The position numbers and the translations under genes are program-made. Shown here piece after piece: positions 33,503 to 42,694 of a stretch of DNA of 64,000 bases. The DNA lies in assembly GCF_002300165.1 (NCBI RefSeq), contig NZ_MLCE01000023.1:62001-126000 (forward strand). Reading direction: 5' to 3'. Position 1 is the first letter of the stretch, and each line of letters opens with the position of its first letter. Source of the DNA: Streptomyces sp. Tue6028 (lineage in GTDB: Bacteria > Actinomycetota > Actinomycetes > Streptomycetales > Streptomycetaceae). The notes beneath the pieces are model-generated. The model had not been told where the DNA came from. It saw nothing but the letters and a program-made list of their open reading frames with translations, and did not search any database.

Positions 33503-35350
33503 ATGTGCGGAATCGTGGGATACGTGGGGTCGCAGTCGGCGCTTGACGTGGTGATGGCCGGACTGAAGCGGCTGGAGTACCGGGGATACGACTCGGCGGG
33601 CGTCGCCGTGACATCGGACGGCGGGCTCGCCGCCGCGAAGAAGGCGGGCAAGCTCGTCAACCTGGAGAAGGAGCTGGTCGACCGGCCGCTGCCGACCGGC
33701 ACGACGGGCATCGGGCACACCCGCTGGGCCACGCACGGCGGTCCCACCGACGCCAACGCGCACCCGCACCTCGACAACGCGGGCCGCGTAGCCGTCGTCC
33801 ACAACGGCATCATCGAGAACTTCGCCGCGCTCCGCGCCGAACTCGCCGAGCGCGGGCACGAACTGGCCTCCGAGACCGACACGGAGGTCGTCGCCCACCT
33901 GCTCGCCGAGGAGTTCTCCTCCTGCGCCGACCTCGCGGAGGCCATGCGGCTGGTGTGCCTGCGCCTGGAGGGCGCGTTCACCCTCGTCGCGGTGCACGCC
34001 GACGAGCCGGACGTGGTCGTCGGGGCGCGCCGGAACTCGCCCCTCGTCGTCGGTGTCGGGGAGGGCGAGGCCTTCCTCGCCTCGGACGTCGCCGCGTTCA
34101 TCGCCCACACCCGCTCCGCCGTCGAACTCGGCCAGGACCAGGTCGTGGAGCTGCGCCGCGACGGCGTCACCGTCACCGGCTTCGACGGCCGGCCCGCCGA
34201 AGTGCGCTCGTACCATGTGGACTGGGACGCCTCGGCCGCCGAGAAGGGCGGCTACGACTACTTCATGCTCAAGGAGATCGCCGAACAGCCCAAGGCGGTC
34301 GCCGACACCCTGCTCGGGCGCATCGACACGGCCGGTTCGCTGACCCTGGACGAGGTGCGCATTCCCACAGGGGTGCTGCGCGAGGTCGACAAGGTCGTCA
34401 TCGTCGCGTGCGGCACCGCCTTCCACGCGGGGATGATCGCGAAGTACGCCATCGAGCACTGGACGCGCATCCCCTGCGAGGTCGAGCTGGCCAGCGAGTT
34501 CCGCTACCGCGACCCGATCCTCGCCCCGCGCACCCTCGTCATCGCCATCTCGCAGTCCGGCGAGACGATGGACACCCTGATGGCGCTGCGGCACGCCCGC
34601 GAGCAGGGCTCCAAGGTGCTGGCGATCTGCAACACCAACGGCTCGACCATCCCCCGAGAGTCGGACGCCGTGCTGTACACGCACGCCGGCCCCGAGGTCG
34701 CCGTCGCGTCCACCAAGGCGTTCCTGACGCAGCTCGTCGCCTGCTACCTGGTGGCGCTCTACCTGGGCCAGGTGCGGGGCACCAAGTGGGGTGACGAGAT
34801 CCAGGCCGTCATCCGCGAGCTGTCCCGGATCTCCCGCGAGGTCGAGCGGGTCCTGGAGACCATGGAGCCGGTACGGGAACTCGCGCGCTCCCTCGCCGAC
34901 AAGGACACCGTCCTCTTCCTGGGCCGCCACGTGGGCTACCCGGTCGCCCTCGAAGGCGCCCTCAAGCTGAAGGAACTGGCGTACATGCACGCCGAGGGCT
35001 TCGCGGCGGGCGAGCTCAAGCACGGGCCGATCGCGCTCATCGAGGAGGACATGCCGGTCGTGGTCGTGGTGCCGTCCCCGCGCGGGCGCTCGGTCCTGCA
35101 CGACAAGATCGTGTCCAACATCCAGGAGATCCGGGCCCGCGGCGCCCGCACCATCGTCATCGCGGAGGAGGGCGACGAGGCGGTGGTCCCGTACGCGGAC
35201 CATCTGATCCGCATCCCGGCCACCCCGACCCTGCTCCAGCCGCTGGTGTCCACGGTTCCCCTCCAGGTGTTCGCCTGCGAGCTGGCGACGGCCCGCGGGA
35301 ACGAGGTGGACCAGCCGCGGAACCTCGCCAAGTCGGTGACGGTGGAGTGA
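33503..35350 (+). CDS. glmS: Glutamine--fructose-6-phosphate aminotransferase (isomerizing)
   Basis: 615 residues starting MCGIVGYVG; Cys2 is the N-terminal nucleophile of the glutaminase domain, which fixes the start at 33503 despite an open frame upstream. It makes glucosamine-6-phosphate from fructose-6-phosphate and glutamine. Domains: Ntn glutaminase (1-~230, with HTRWATHGGPTDANAHPH), then two SIS isomerase domains (CGTAFHAGMIAKY, ISQSGETMDTLMALRHA). The C-terminal DQPRNLAKSVTVE is the invariant ending. No glmS ribozyme is seen upstream. Together with glmM it supplies wall precursors. Confidence 0.97.
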   Translation: MCGIVGYVGSQSALDVVMAGLKRLEYRGYDSAGVAVTSDGGLAAAKKAGKLVNLEKELVDRPLPTGTTGIGHTRWATHGGPTDANAHPHLDNAGRVAVVHNGIIENFAALRAELAERGHELASETDTEVVAHLLAEEFSSCADLAEAMRLVCLRLEGAFTLVAVHADEPDVVVGARRNSPLVVGVGEGEAFLASDVAAFIAHTRSAVELGQDQVVELRRDGVTVTGFDGRPAEVRSYHVDWDASAAEKGGYDYFMLKEIAEQPKAVADTLLGRIDTAGSLTLDEVRIPTGVLREVDKVVIVACGTAFHAGMIAKYAIEHWTRIPCEVELASEFRYRDPILAPRTLVIAISQSGETMDTLMALRHAREQGSKVLAICNTNGSTIPRESDAVLYTHAGPEVAVASTKAFLTQLVACYLVALYLGQVRGTKWGDEIQAVIRELSRISREVERVLETMEPVRELARSLADKDTVLFLGRHVGYPVALEGALKLKELAYMHAEGFAAGELKHGPIALIEEDMPVVVVVPSPRGRSVLHDKIVSNIQEIRARGARTIVIAEEGDEAVVPYADHLIRIPATPTLLQPLVSTVPLQVFACELATARGNEVDQPRNLAKSVTVE

Positions 35351-35390
35351 GCGGGCCCGTGGCACGGCCCGCCCCTTTAGGGTGCGGGGC

Positions 35391-35762
35391 ATGAGCATCA
35401 TCGGGGTCGGTATCGACGTGGCCGAGATCGACCGGTTCCGGGCGGCGCTGGAACGCACGCCCGGACTGGCCGAACGGGTCTTTGTGGAACAGGAGTTGTA
35501 CCTGTCGAGCGGCGAACGCAGGGGCATCGCCTCGCTGGCCGCCCGCTTCGCCGCCAAGGAGGCGCTCGCCAAGGCGCTGGGTGCCCCGGCCGGACTGCAC
35601 TGGACCGACGCCGAGGTCTACGTCGAGACCAGCGGCCAGCCGCGCCTGCGGGTGAAGGGCACGGTGGCCGCCCGGGCGGCCGAACTCGGCGTGAGCTCGT
35701 GGCACGTGTCGCTGAGCCATGACGCCGGGGTGGCCTCGGCGGTGGTGGTGGCCGAAGGGTAG
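35391..35762 (+). CDS. acpS: Holo-[acyl-carrier-protein] synthase
   Basis: 123 residues. It transfers phosphopantetheine from CoA to acyl carrier proteins. Motifs: GVGIDVAEIDRF with the metal-binding Asp at the N terminus, RFAAKEALAKALG with the catalytic Glu/Lys, and WHVSLSHDAGVA at the end. Start ATG 35391 puts the IIGVGID strand first, as in other AcpS proteins. In Streptomyces it serves fatty acid and some polyketide ACPs. 243 bases separate it from the next gene. Confidence 0.95.
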   Translation: MSIIGVGIDVAEIDRFRAALERTPGLAERVFVEQELYLSSGERRGIASLAARFAAKEALAKALGAPAGLHWTDAEVYVETSGQPRLRVKGTVAARAAELGVSSWHVSLSHDAGVASAVVVAEG

Positions 35763-36004
35763 GGGGTTTCGTTTGGATCGGCCCGGGTCCGCGACGCCCG
35801 GCACGGCACCTCGCCGCGTTGTCGGAGCACCCGAGTACACCCAGTACGCAGGTGATCCTCCGCCTTGCGATGCACCGCACCGGACGCCGCGGCCTGATCC
35901 GACCTGATCCGAACGAAACCCCCCAAGCCCGGCCCGGTGCGCGGGGCGGGCGCGGGTGACGCGCGCGGGCCGCGCGGCGGGCGCCGGTGCGGGAGACTCG
36001 GCGT

Positions 36005-37465
36005 ATGCGTACTGCGTACAGCGTGGAGACCGTGAGAACCGCCGAGCGGGAGCTGATGGCACGGCTGCCCGAGGGAGCGTTGATGCAACGCGCCGCCGCC
36101 GGACTGGCCGCGACGTGCGCGGAGTTGCTGGGGCGGGTGTACGGCAGCCGGGTGGTGCTGCTGATCGGCAGTGGCGACAACGGCGGCGACGCCCTCTACG
36201 CGGGGGCGCGCCTCGCCCGCCGCGGGGCGGGCGTCACGGCGGTGCTGCTCGCCCCCGACCGGACGCACCCCGGGGGACTGGCCGCGCTGCGCCGCGCGGG
36301 CGGTGCCGTGACATCGGGGGTCCCGGCCGACGGCGCCGGGGCCGCGCCGCGGGCCGTCGAGGAGCCGATCGGCCGCGCCGACCTTGTCGTCGACGGCATC
36401 GTGGGCATCGGCGGCAAGGGCGGACTGCGCCCCGACGCCGCACCGCTGGCCGCGCTCCTGCGCGACTCCCGCGCGGTCGTCGTCGCCGTCGACCTGCCCA
36501 GCGGCGTCGAGGCGGACACCGGAGAGGTCCTCGGCGAGGCCGTCCGCGCCGATCTCACGGTGACCTTCGGGACGCACAAGCCGGGGCTGCTCGTCGATCC
36601 GGCACGCGAGTACGCCGGTTCCGTACGCCTCGTCGACATCGGGCTCACGCTGCCCGCCGAGGCCGGACTGGAGGCGCTCCAGCACGCCGACGTCGCCGCC
36701 CGGCTGCCACTGCCGGGGGCGGCGAGCGACAAGTACCGGCGCGGTGTCGTCGGAATCGCCGCCGGGTCCGCGCGCTACCCCGGAGCGGCCGTCCTCGCCG
36801 TCTCCGGCGCGTTGCGCGGCGGAGCGGGCGCCGTACGGTACGTCGGGCCCGCCGGGGACGCCGTCATCGCCCGCTTCCCCGAGACGCTCGTGTCCGACGG
36901 GGGCCCCGCGCGGGCCGGACGGGTCCAGGCCTGGGTCGTGGGGCCCGGGGCGGGGGACGACGCGTCGGCGGTCGCCGAGGTGCTCGCCGCGGACGTGCCG
37001 GTGCTGGTGGACGCGGACGGACTGCGGCTCGCCGACCGGGCCGCCGTCCGCGCCCGCACCGCGCCCACCCTGATGACCCCGCACGCCGGGGAGGCGGCCG
37101 CGCTGCTCGGTGTCCCGCGCGAGTCGGTCGAGGCCTCCCGGCTGTCCTCCGCACGGGAGCTCGCCCGGCTGTACGGGGCGACGGTGCTGCTCAAGGGGGC
37201 GACCACGCTGGTCGCCGACGCGGACGGCGGGCCGGTGCGGGTGAACCCGACCGGGACGGCGTGGCTCGCCACCGCGGGGAGCGGTGACGTGCTCTCGGGC
37301 CTGGCCGGGTCGCTGCTCGCGGCCGGGCTGTCCCCGCTGGACGCGGGCAGCGTCGCCGCCTACCTCCACGGGCTCGCGGGACGCTTCGCCGCGGACGGCG
37401 CGCCCGCCGGCGCCCACGACGTGGCCGAGGCCCTCCCGGAGGCGTGGCGCGACGTCCGCGCCTGA
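36005..37465 (+). CDS. nnr: Bifunctional NAD(P)H-hydrate epimerase / ADP-dependent dehydratase
   Basis: 486 residues. It repairs hydrated NADH and NADPH. The N-terminal YjeF domain (1-~215) has LLIGSGDNGGDALYAGARLA and DLPSGVEADTGE; the C-terminal ribokinase-like domain (~235-480) has VVGPGAGDDASA and the signature TGTAWLATAGSGDVLSGLAG with the catalytic Asp. The fused architecture is common in actinobacteria. ATG 36005 begins the epimerase homology (MRTAYSVETVRTAERELMAR). It sits between acpS and the transpeptidase/alr genes, as in other Streptomyces. Confidence 0.94.
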   Translation: MRTAYSVETVRTAERELMARLPEGALMQRAAAGLAATCAELLGRVYGSRVVLLIGSGDNGGDALYAGARLARRGAGVTAVLLAPDRTHPGGLAALRRAGGAVTSGVPADGAGAAPRAVEEPIGRADLVVDGIVGIGGKGGLRPDAAPLAALLRDSRAVVVAVDLPSGVEADTGEVLGEAVRADLTVTFGTHKPGLLVDPAREYAGSVRLVDIGLTLPAEAGLEALQHADVAARLPLPGAASDKYRRGVVGIAAGSARYPGAAVLAVSGALRGGAGAVRYVGPAGDAVIARFPETLVSDGGPARAGRVQAWVVGPGAGDDASAVAEVLAADVPVLVDADGLRLADRAAVRARTAPTLMTPHAGEAAALLGVPRESVEASRLSSARELARLYGATVLLKGATTLVADADGGPVRVNPTGTAWLATAGSGDVLSGLAGSLLAAGLSPLDAGSVAAYLHGLAGRFAADGAPAGAHDVAEALPEAWRDVRA

Positions 37466-37581
37466 GAGGGCGGCGGGCCGGCGCGGGTCTTCCGGCGTTC
37501 GTGGAGCGGTGTTGACCGGATCGGGGGACCCGGTCCGCGCGGCGCACCCGCCCGCGCGGGCCCGTTGCGTTCGCTGATCGC

Positions 37582-38310
37582 ATGATGAGCGGACGAATGA
37601 CGCGCCGCGGCGCCGCGGTGCTGCTGGCCACACTGGTCGCCCTGCCCGCGGTCCCGGCGGCGGCGGAGCCGGGACCCGTGGCCCCCGGCCCGGGGTCCGA
37701 CCACACTGTCGCGGGCGCCGCCGCGGCGTGCACCAAGCAGACGGGCCCCTATCAGCGGCAGGTGGAGCGCGGGCTCGGCCTGAAGGCGGACGGAAAGCAG
37801 TCGCCCGCCGACTGCCGGGCCGTCCGTGCGTTCCAGAAGCGGTACGCGATCAAACCGGACGTCGGCTTCGCGGGACCCGTCACCTGGACCCGGATCCAAC
37901 AGCTCGCGGGCATGAAGAACCCGAACGCGGCGGGCAAGTGCCCGGTGCGCTCGTACCGCGTCGCCTGCGTGGACCTGACCCGCCAGCTCTCCTGGGTGCA
38001 GAAGGGGACGAAGGTGCTGTGGGGCCCGGTGCCGATGCGCAGCGGGCAGGCCGGCTACCGGACCCGCACCGGCTGGTTCACGGTCTACTGGAAGCACGAG
38101 AACCACTGGTCGACGCTGTACAACACCCCCATGCCGTACAGCCAGTTCTTCAGCGGGGGACAGGCCTTCCACGCCGTCCGGGGCAGCGTCCACAACCCCG
38201 ACGGCTCGTGGGGCTGCGTCAATCTCCGGCTCGCGGACGCCCGCAAGCTGTGGGACGTCCTGAAGAAGGGCGACCATGTGTACGTGTGGGGCCGCAGGCC
38301 GGGGACCTGA
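37582..38310 (+). CDS. Secreted L,D-transpeptidase with peptidoglycan-binding domain
   Basis: 242 residues. Signal peptide near residues 1-31 (LLATLVALPAVPAAAEP), a peptidoglycan-binding domain (~50-105, DCRAVRAFQKRYAIKPDVGF), then a YkuD catalytic domain with FHAVRGSVHNPDGSWGCVNL, where Cys212 and the preceding His are the catalytic pair. Such enzymes make 3-3 crosslinks in peptidoglycan using tetrapeptide donors. It is next to alr, which supplies D-alanine, although the enzyme itself does not need it. Start may be 37582 or the second ATG at 37585. Confidence 0.9.
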   Translation: MMSGRMTRRGAAVLLATLVALPAVPAAAEPGPVAPGPGSDHTVAGAAAACTKQTGPYQRQVERGLGLKADGKQSPADCRAVRAFQKRYAIKPDVGFAGPVTWTRIQQLAGMKNPNAAGKCPVRSYRVACVDLTRQLSWVQKGTKVLWGPVPMRSGQAGYRTRTGWFTVYWKHENHWSTLYNTPMPYSQFFSGGQAFHAVRGSVHNPDGSWGCVNLRLADARKLWDVLKKGDHVYVWGRRPGT

Positions 38311-38386
38311 TGAGGAGCCGCCGGACGGGCGCCGGCGGTACCGGCGCCGAAGGGCTGTCCGACCCCTCTGAGACACTGGGGGCGCG

Positions 38387-39544
38387 ATGAACGAGACAGC
38401 ACCCCTGCGCGCCCGTGCCGAGATCGACCTGGCCGCCCTGCGTGCCAACGTACGGACCCTGCGTGCCCACGCGCCGTCCGCTGCCCTGATGGCCGTGGTC
38501 AAGTCCGACGCGTACGGCCACGGGGCGGTGCCCTGTGCCCGCGCGGCGCGCGAGGCGGGCGCCACCTGGCTGGGCACCGCCACGCCCGAGGAGGCCCTCG
38601 CCCTGCGGGAGGCCGGACTGCCCGGGCGCATCATGTGCTGGCTCTGGACACCGGGCGGCCCCTGGGAGCGCGCCGTCGAGGCCGACCTCGATGTCTCCGT
38701 CAGCGGCATGTGGGCCCTGCGGGAGGTCGTGGAGGCGGCCGGACGCGTCGGCAGAGCGGCCCGCGTCCAGCTCAAGGCCGACACCGGCCTCGGGCGCAAC
38801 GGCTGCCAGCCCGCCGACTGGCCGGAACTGGTCGCCCACGCCCTGGACGCGCAGGCCCGGGGACTCGTCGAGGTCACCGGCCTCTGGTCGCACTTCGCCT
38901 GCGCGGACGAGCCGGGACACCCGTCCATCCAGGCCCAACTCGCCCTGTTCCGCGAGATGGTGGCGTACGCCGAACAGCGGGGCGCCCGCCCCGAGGTGCG
39001 GCACATCGCCAACTCGCCCGCCACACTGACGATTCCCGACAGCCACTTCGACCTGGTCCGCACCGGGATCGCGGTGTACGGCGTCTCACCGAGCCCGGAG
39101 CTCGGCACACCGGCCGACTTCGGGCTGCGCCCGGTGATGACGCTGAGCGCGTCGCTCGCGCTGGTCAAGCACGTCCCGGCGGGGCACGGCGTGAGCTACG
39201 GCCACCACTACACGACACCCGGCGACACCACCCTCGGCCTGGTGCCCGTGGGCTACGCGGACGGCATCCCGCGGCACGCCTCCGGCACCGGACCGGTCCT
39301 GGTCGGCGGCAAGTGGCGCACGGTGGCGGGCCGGGTCGCCATGGACCAGTTCGTCGTCGACCTCGGCGGGGACGAGCCCGAGCCCGGCGCGGAGGCGGTC
39401 CTGTTCGGCCCCGGCGACCGCGGCGAGCCGACCGCCGAGGACTGGGCCCGCGCGGCGGGCACGATCGCCTACGAAATCGTCACCCGGATCGGAACCCGCG
39501 TTCCCCGCGTCTACGTGAAGGTGAACGAGGAACGAGACGGGTAG
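38387..39544 (+). CDS. alr: Alanine racemase
   Basis: 385 residues. It interconverts L- and D-alanine for peptidoglycan. The PLP lysine is Lys39 in AVVKSDAYGHGAVP, and the opposing catalytic tyrosine is Tyr271 in GVSYGHHY. The N-terminal barrel and the C-terminal beta domain (from ~250, including RVAMDQFVVDLG) are intact. Located between a transpeptidase and an alpha/beta hydrolase, the conventional Streptomyces neighbourhood before tsaE. Confidence 0.97.
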   Translation: MNETAPLRARAEIDLAALRANVRTLRAHAPSAALMAVVKSDAYGHGAVPCARAAREAGATWLGTATPEEALALREAGLPGRIMCWLWTPGGPWERAVEADLDVSVSGMWALREVVEAAGRVGRAARVQLKADTGLGRNGCQPADWPELVAHALDAQARGLVEVTGLWSHFACADEPGHPSIQAQLALFREMVAYAEQRGARPEVRHIANSPATLTIPDSHFDLVRTGIAVYGVSPSPELGTPADFGLRPVMTLSASLALVKHVPAGHGVSYGHHYTTPGDTTLGLVPVGYADGIPRHASGTGPVLVGGKWRTVAGRVAMDQFVVDLGGDEPEPGAEAVLFGPGDRGEPTAEDWARAAGTIAYEIVTRIGTRVPRVYVKVNEERDG

Positions 39545-39695
39545 CAGGACGGGTGACACGGGCGGCCGGATACGCGCCTGACCCCGGCGGCCATGAGCGG
39601 CGCGGCGGGCGGACGGCCAGGAGCACAGGCCCGGGAGCCCGGAGCGAACAGCACGTGGCGCAAGGCCGAGAGCCCAGAGCGAAGAGGAGCTGGAC

Positions 39696-40928
39696 GTGAG
39701 CGAGAGCAGCGCGGGGGCCGTCGCGAGTGCGGCCTCGGCCGCCGCCTCCGCCGGGAACTGGCGCAAGGCCGGTGTGGCCGGTGCCGCGATAGGTGTCGTG
39801 GCCGCGGGCGCCGCCGCGGGAGTCGCCATAGAGCGGCTCACGGTCGGCCGGAGCATGCGCAGGAAGGCCCGCCTCGCGCTCGACTCGGCGGGTCCGTACG
39901 GCGCGCTGCGCGGCACTCCCGGCAAGGCGTACGCCGACGACGGCACCGAGCTCTACTACGAGGTCGACGACCCCGAGCCGGAGGCCCCGCTCGCCCCGCG
40001 CCGCCGCCGGCTCTTCGGCCGCAAGGCCCCGGCGCCCGTCACCGTCGTCTTCAGCCACGGTTACTGCCTCAACCAGGACTCCTGGCACTTCCAGCGCGCC
40101 GCGCTGCGAGGTGTCGTACGGACCGTGCACTGGGACCAGCGCAGCCACGGACGGTCCGGGCGGGGTACCGCCCAGCTGGAGGAGCGCACCCCGGTCACCA
40201 TCGACCAGCTCGGCCGCGACCTGAAGGCCGTCATCGACGCGGCCGTCCCCGAGGGCCCGATCGTGCTCGTCGGGCACTCCATGGGCGGCATGACCGTGAT
40301 GGCCCTCGCCGACCAGTACCCCGAACTGGTCCGCGACCGGGTCGTCGCGGTCGCCCTGGTGGGCACGTCGTCGGGACGGCTCGGAGAGGTCAACTTCGGA
40401 CTGCCGCTCGCCGGCGTCAACGCCGTACGGCGGGTGCTGCCGGGCGTGCTGCGCGCGCTCGGGCAGCAGGCGGCGCTGGTGGAGCGGGGACGCCGGGCGA
40501 CGGCCGACCTGTTCGCCGGGGTCATCAAGCGGTACTCGTTCGCGGGCCGGGACGTCGATCCCGCCGTGGAGCGCTTCGCGGAGCGGATGATCGAGGGCAC
40601 CCCGATCGACGTGGTCGCCGAGTTCTACCCGGCGTTCACCGACCACGACAAGACCGAGGCGCTCGCCCGCTTCGCCGACCTGCCCGTCCTCGTCCTCGCC
40701 GGGGTCAAGGACCTGGTGACGCCGAGCGAGCACAGCGAGGCCATCGCCGATCTGCTGCCGGACGCCGAGCTGGTCCTCGTGCCCGACGCGGGGCACCTGG
40801 TGATGCTGGAGCACCCCGAGGTCGTCATAGACCGCCTTGCCGACCTGCTGATGCGCGCGGGTGCCGTGCCGGCAGGGGCTACCGTGGGTGGCTATGGAAG
40901 CACCAGCAGCACCGCACAACCCGGCTGA
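39696..40928 (+). CDS. Alpha/beta-hydrolase, membrane-anchored
   Basis: 410 residues, GTG start after GAAGAGGAG. A hydrophobic Ala/Gly-rich segment near residues 22-45 (GVAGAAIGVVAAGAAAGVAI) suggests a signal or single membrane anchor. The hydrolase fold has the nucleophile elbow VLVGHSMGGMTVM (Ser), a later LAGVKDLVTPSEHS with the likely acid, and the His in PDAGHLVMLEHP. The substrate is unknown; it may be a lipase/esterase. The gene overlaps the tsaE start by 35 bases, so the two are expressed together. Confidence 0.85.
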   Translation: MSESSAGAVASAASAAASAGNWRKAGVAGAAIGVVAAGAAAGVAIERLTVGRSMRRKARLALDSAGPYGALRGTPGKAYADDGTELYYEVDDPEPEAPLAPRRRRLFGRKAPAPVTVVFSHGYCLNQDSWHFQRAALRGVVRTVHWDQRSHGRSGRGTAQLEERTPVTIDQLGRDLKAVIDAAVPEGPIVLVGHSMGGMTVMALADQYPELVRDRVVAVALVGTSSGRLGEVNFGLPLAGVNAVRRVLPGVLRALGQQAALVERGRRATADLFAGVIKRYSFAGRDVDPAVERFAERMIEGTPIDVVAEFYPAFTDHDKTEALARFADLPVLVLAGVKDLVTPSEHSEAIADLLPDAELVLVPDAGHLVMLEHPEVVIDRLADLLMRAGAVPAGATVGGYGSTSSTAQPG

Positions 40929-41427
40929 GCCCGCGCAGCACGGAGTCGGCGTGCAGATCACCGTCAGCTCCCCCGAACAGATGCAGGAGCTGGGCCGCCG
41001 GCTCGCCAAGCTGCTGCGCCCGGGCGACCTCGTGATGCTCAACGGCGAGCTCGGCGCGGGCAAGACCACGCTGACCCGCGGTCTCGGCGAGGGGCTCGGC
41101 GTCCGGGGCGCGGTCACCTCCCCGACCTTCGTCATCGCCCGCGTCCACCCGTCGCTGGGCGACGGACCCCCGCTCGTGCACGTGGACGCGTACCGCCTCG
41201 GCGGCGGGCTCGACGAGATGGAGGACCTCGACCTCGACGTCTCGTTGTCCGACTCGGTGATCGTCGTGGAGTGGGGCGAGGGCAAGGTCGAGGAGCTGAC
41301 GGACGACCGTCTGCACGTCGTCATCCACCGCGCCGTCGGCGACACCACCGACGAGGTCCGGCACGTCACCGTGACGGGCCTGGGCGACCGCTGGGCGCCG
41401 GTGGACCTGAGCGTGCTCGCGTCCTGA
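40894..41427 (+). CDS. tsaE: tRNA threonylcarbamoyladenosine biosynthesis ATPase TsaE
   Basis: 177 residues. TsaE powers t6A formation on tRNAs reading ANN codons, acting with TsaB and TsaD (encoded at 42695 and 43910). Walker A is NGELGAGKTTLTRGLGEGLG, followed by TSPTFVIARVHPSL and the Walker B-like segment VIVVEWGEGKVE. The start lies inside the 3' end of the hydrolase gene. First member of the tsaE ... tsaB-rimI-tsaD group, interrupted by two other genes. Confidence 0.95.
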   Translation: MEAPAAPHNPAEPAQHGVGVQITVSSPEQMQELGRRLAKLLRPGDLVMLNGELGAGKTTLTRGLGEGLGVRGAVTSPTFVIARVHPSLGDGPPLVHVDAYRLGGGLDEMEDLDLDVSLSDSVIVVEWGEGKVEELTDDRLHVVIHRAVGDTTDEVRHVTVTGLGDRWAPVDLSVLAS

Positions 41428-41552
41428 CGGCAGTACCCCTGCGGGTGCGCCCGGTCCGCTCTTCGACGGCATCGCTGCCGGTGAACGTTCCGACAAGACG
41501 TCGGCAAGATATTGCGTTCGGTGTCCCGGGCATGGTGACATGGAGCAAGACC

Positions 41553-41573
41553 GTAGTTAGGGCTACCTAACCA
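41553..41573. promoter_or_regulatory. Candidate iron box (DmdR/IdeR-type operator)
   Basis: GTAGTTAGGGCTACCTAACCA contains GTTAGG and CCTAAC arms separated by four bases (41556-41571) and matches about 12 of 17 positions of the actinobacterial iron box TTAGGTTAGGCTAACCTAA. It lies 31 bases ahead of the small ORF start. The match is good but not perfect, so regulation by DmdR is inference. Confidence 0.45.
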
Positions 41574-41603
41574 CGCTTGCCGCCGAAGCCCCAGGAGGCG
41601 TCC

Positions 41604-41774
41604 ATGTCGGCTTCAGAACGTGACGTGCCGGCTCAGCCGCGCGGGGTGGCCGGGGTGTCGATGCGGGACCTGCTGGCGTCGTGCGCCGCGGCCGAGGCGG
41701 TGTCCCGCCCGCCGAGGGAGCCGGAGCCGCTCCCCGAGGTTCCGGTGACCGGACAGCCCCGCAAGGCCGCTTGA
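41604..41774 (+). CDS. Small hypothetical protein (56 residues)
   Basis: 56 residues starting MSASERDVPAQPRGVAGVSM with a good AGGAGG site at 41593-41598. The middle reads RDLLASCAAAEAVSRPPREP, then a Pro/Glu-rich tail PLPEVPVTGQPRKAA. Too short for a domain call; no signal peptide. The good ribosome-binding site, its own candidate operator upstream and coding-type third-position bias make a real gene likely. Function unknown. Confidence 0.6.
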   Translation: MSASERDVPAQPRGVAGVSMRDLLASCAAAEAVSRPPREPEPLPEVPVTGQPRKAA

Positions 41775-41864
41775 CGTCCCACGAAAGGGTTGTTCTGCGA
41801 GACCTCTTCGCCGAGGGCCCGCCGACGCCCCGCGACGGGCGGCACGGCGCGGCCGTGACGGCCC

Positions 41865-41995
41865 TCGGGCGGGCCGGTGGACCGTGGGCAACGAGTGACC
41901 GGGCCGGTGGACGGTCGGGTGGTCCGCGACCGTGTCCATGGACGGTCGAGCGGCCCGCGACCGGGCCCGTGGACGGCAGGCGGTGGCCGACAAGT
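41865..41995. repeat. 31-bp imperfect tandem repeat array
   Basis: Copies beginning GACCG at 41896, 41927 and 41958 repeat with an exact 31-base period; each contains a GTGGACGGT or ATGGACGGT core and a following G/C-rich half. A more degraded copy precedes at about 41865. The 255-base spacer 41775-42029 holds nothing else that I can support. Confidence 0.6.
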
Positions 41996-42029
41996 GGTCT
42001 GCGAACCGGTCCGGCGGCCCGTCTCCCGG

Positions 42030-42584
42030 TCAGCGGATGACGACGACCTTCACGCCGATCGTCGCGAACGACCACATCGCGTCACCGTCCGCACGGGTCT
42101 CGCGGATGCCGCCGAGCTTCTTGGTGGGGTCCGGGGCTTCCGTCGAGCCGTTCACCGCCGCGCTGAAGCCGATGGCGATGCCGTCGACCAGGTGGAACCG
42201 CACGACGTGCTCGATCTGCGCGCCGTCCGATCCGGAGACCGCCCGCGCCCGTGAGGTGACGGCGTAGGTGCCCGCGGCCGGGTCCAGCGTCCCGGGCGTC
42301 ACCTTGAAGGTGCGCCGGACCTTGTTGTTCGCGCCGACCAGCCACACCCGGTCGTCGTCGGTCGAGTACACGACCCGCTCGCCCCGGCCGGACTGCGCGG
42401 GCAGGGCCGCCGGGTTCTTCTTGTCGCGGGGGGCCTTCGAGGTGGCGGCCTTGGGGGAGGCGCCGGCCTGCGGCTTGCCCAGGGTGTCCGGCACGCTCGC
42501 GGACGCCTGGTAGGCGAGGAAGCCGACTGCGGCGACCGCCGCCACGGTGAGCCCGGCCACGAATCCCGAGCTGCTCCTAGCCAC
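42030..42584 (-). CDS. Secreted protein with degenerate YkuD-like domain
   Basis: 184 residues on the minus strand. A hydrophobic N terminus (GFVAGLTVAAVAAVGFLAYQ) is a signal or anchor, followed by a Pro/Ala/Lys linker and a domain from ~75. The run VWLVGANNKVRRTFKVTPG, TYAVTSRARAVSGSDGAQIE and VVRFHLVDGIAIGFSAAVN recalls the strands of L,D-transpeptidases, but the catalytic SxGC cysteine and histidine are missing. It may be a non-catalytic relative that binds wall; that is inference. Divergent from tsaB, so the 110-base gap should hold promoters for both. Confidence 0.72.
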   Translation of the reverse strand: MARSSSGFVAGLTVAAVAAVGFLAYQASASVPDTLGKPQAGASPKAATSKAPRDKKNPAALPAQSGRGERVVYSTDDDRVWLVGANNKVRRTFKVTPGTLDPAAGTYAVTSRARAVSGSDGAQIEHVVRFHLVDGIAIGFSAAVNGSTEAPDPTKKLGGIRETRADGDAMWSFATIGVKVVVIR

Positions 42585-42694
42585 CTTGTGTGCCCACCTC
42601 TCGTACTTCGTACGTCCTTGCTGTGACGGTAGCAGCAGGGATGCGGGAGACCGGGGCGGCCGTACGTCCGGCTCGGGCGCCGTAGGCTGTTTGC

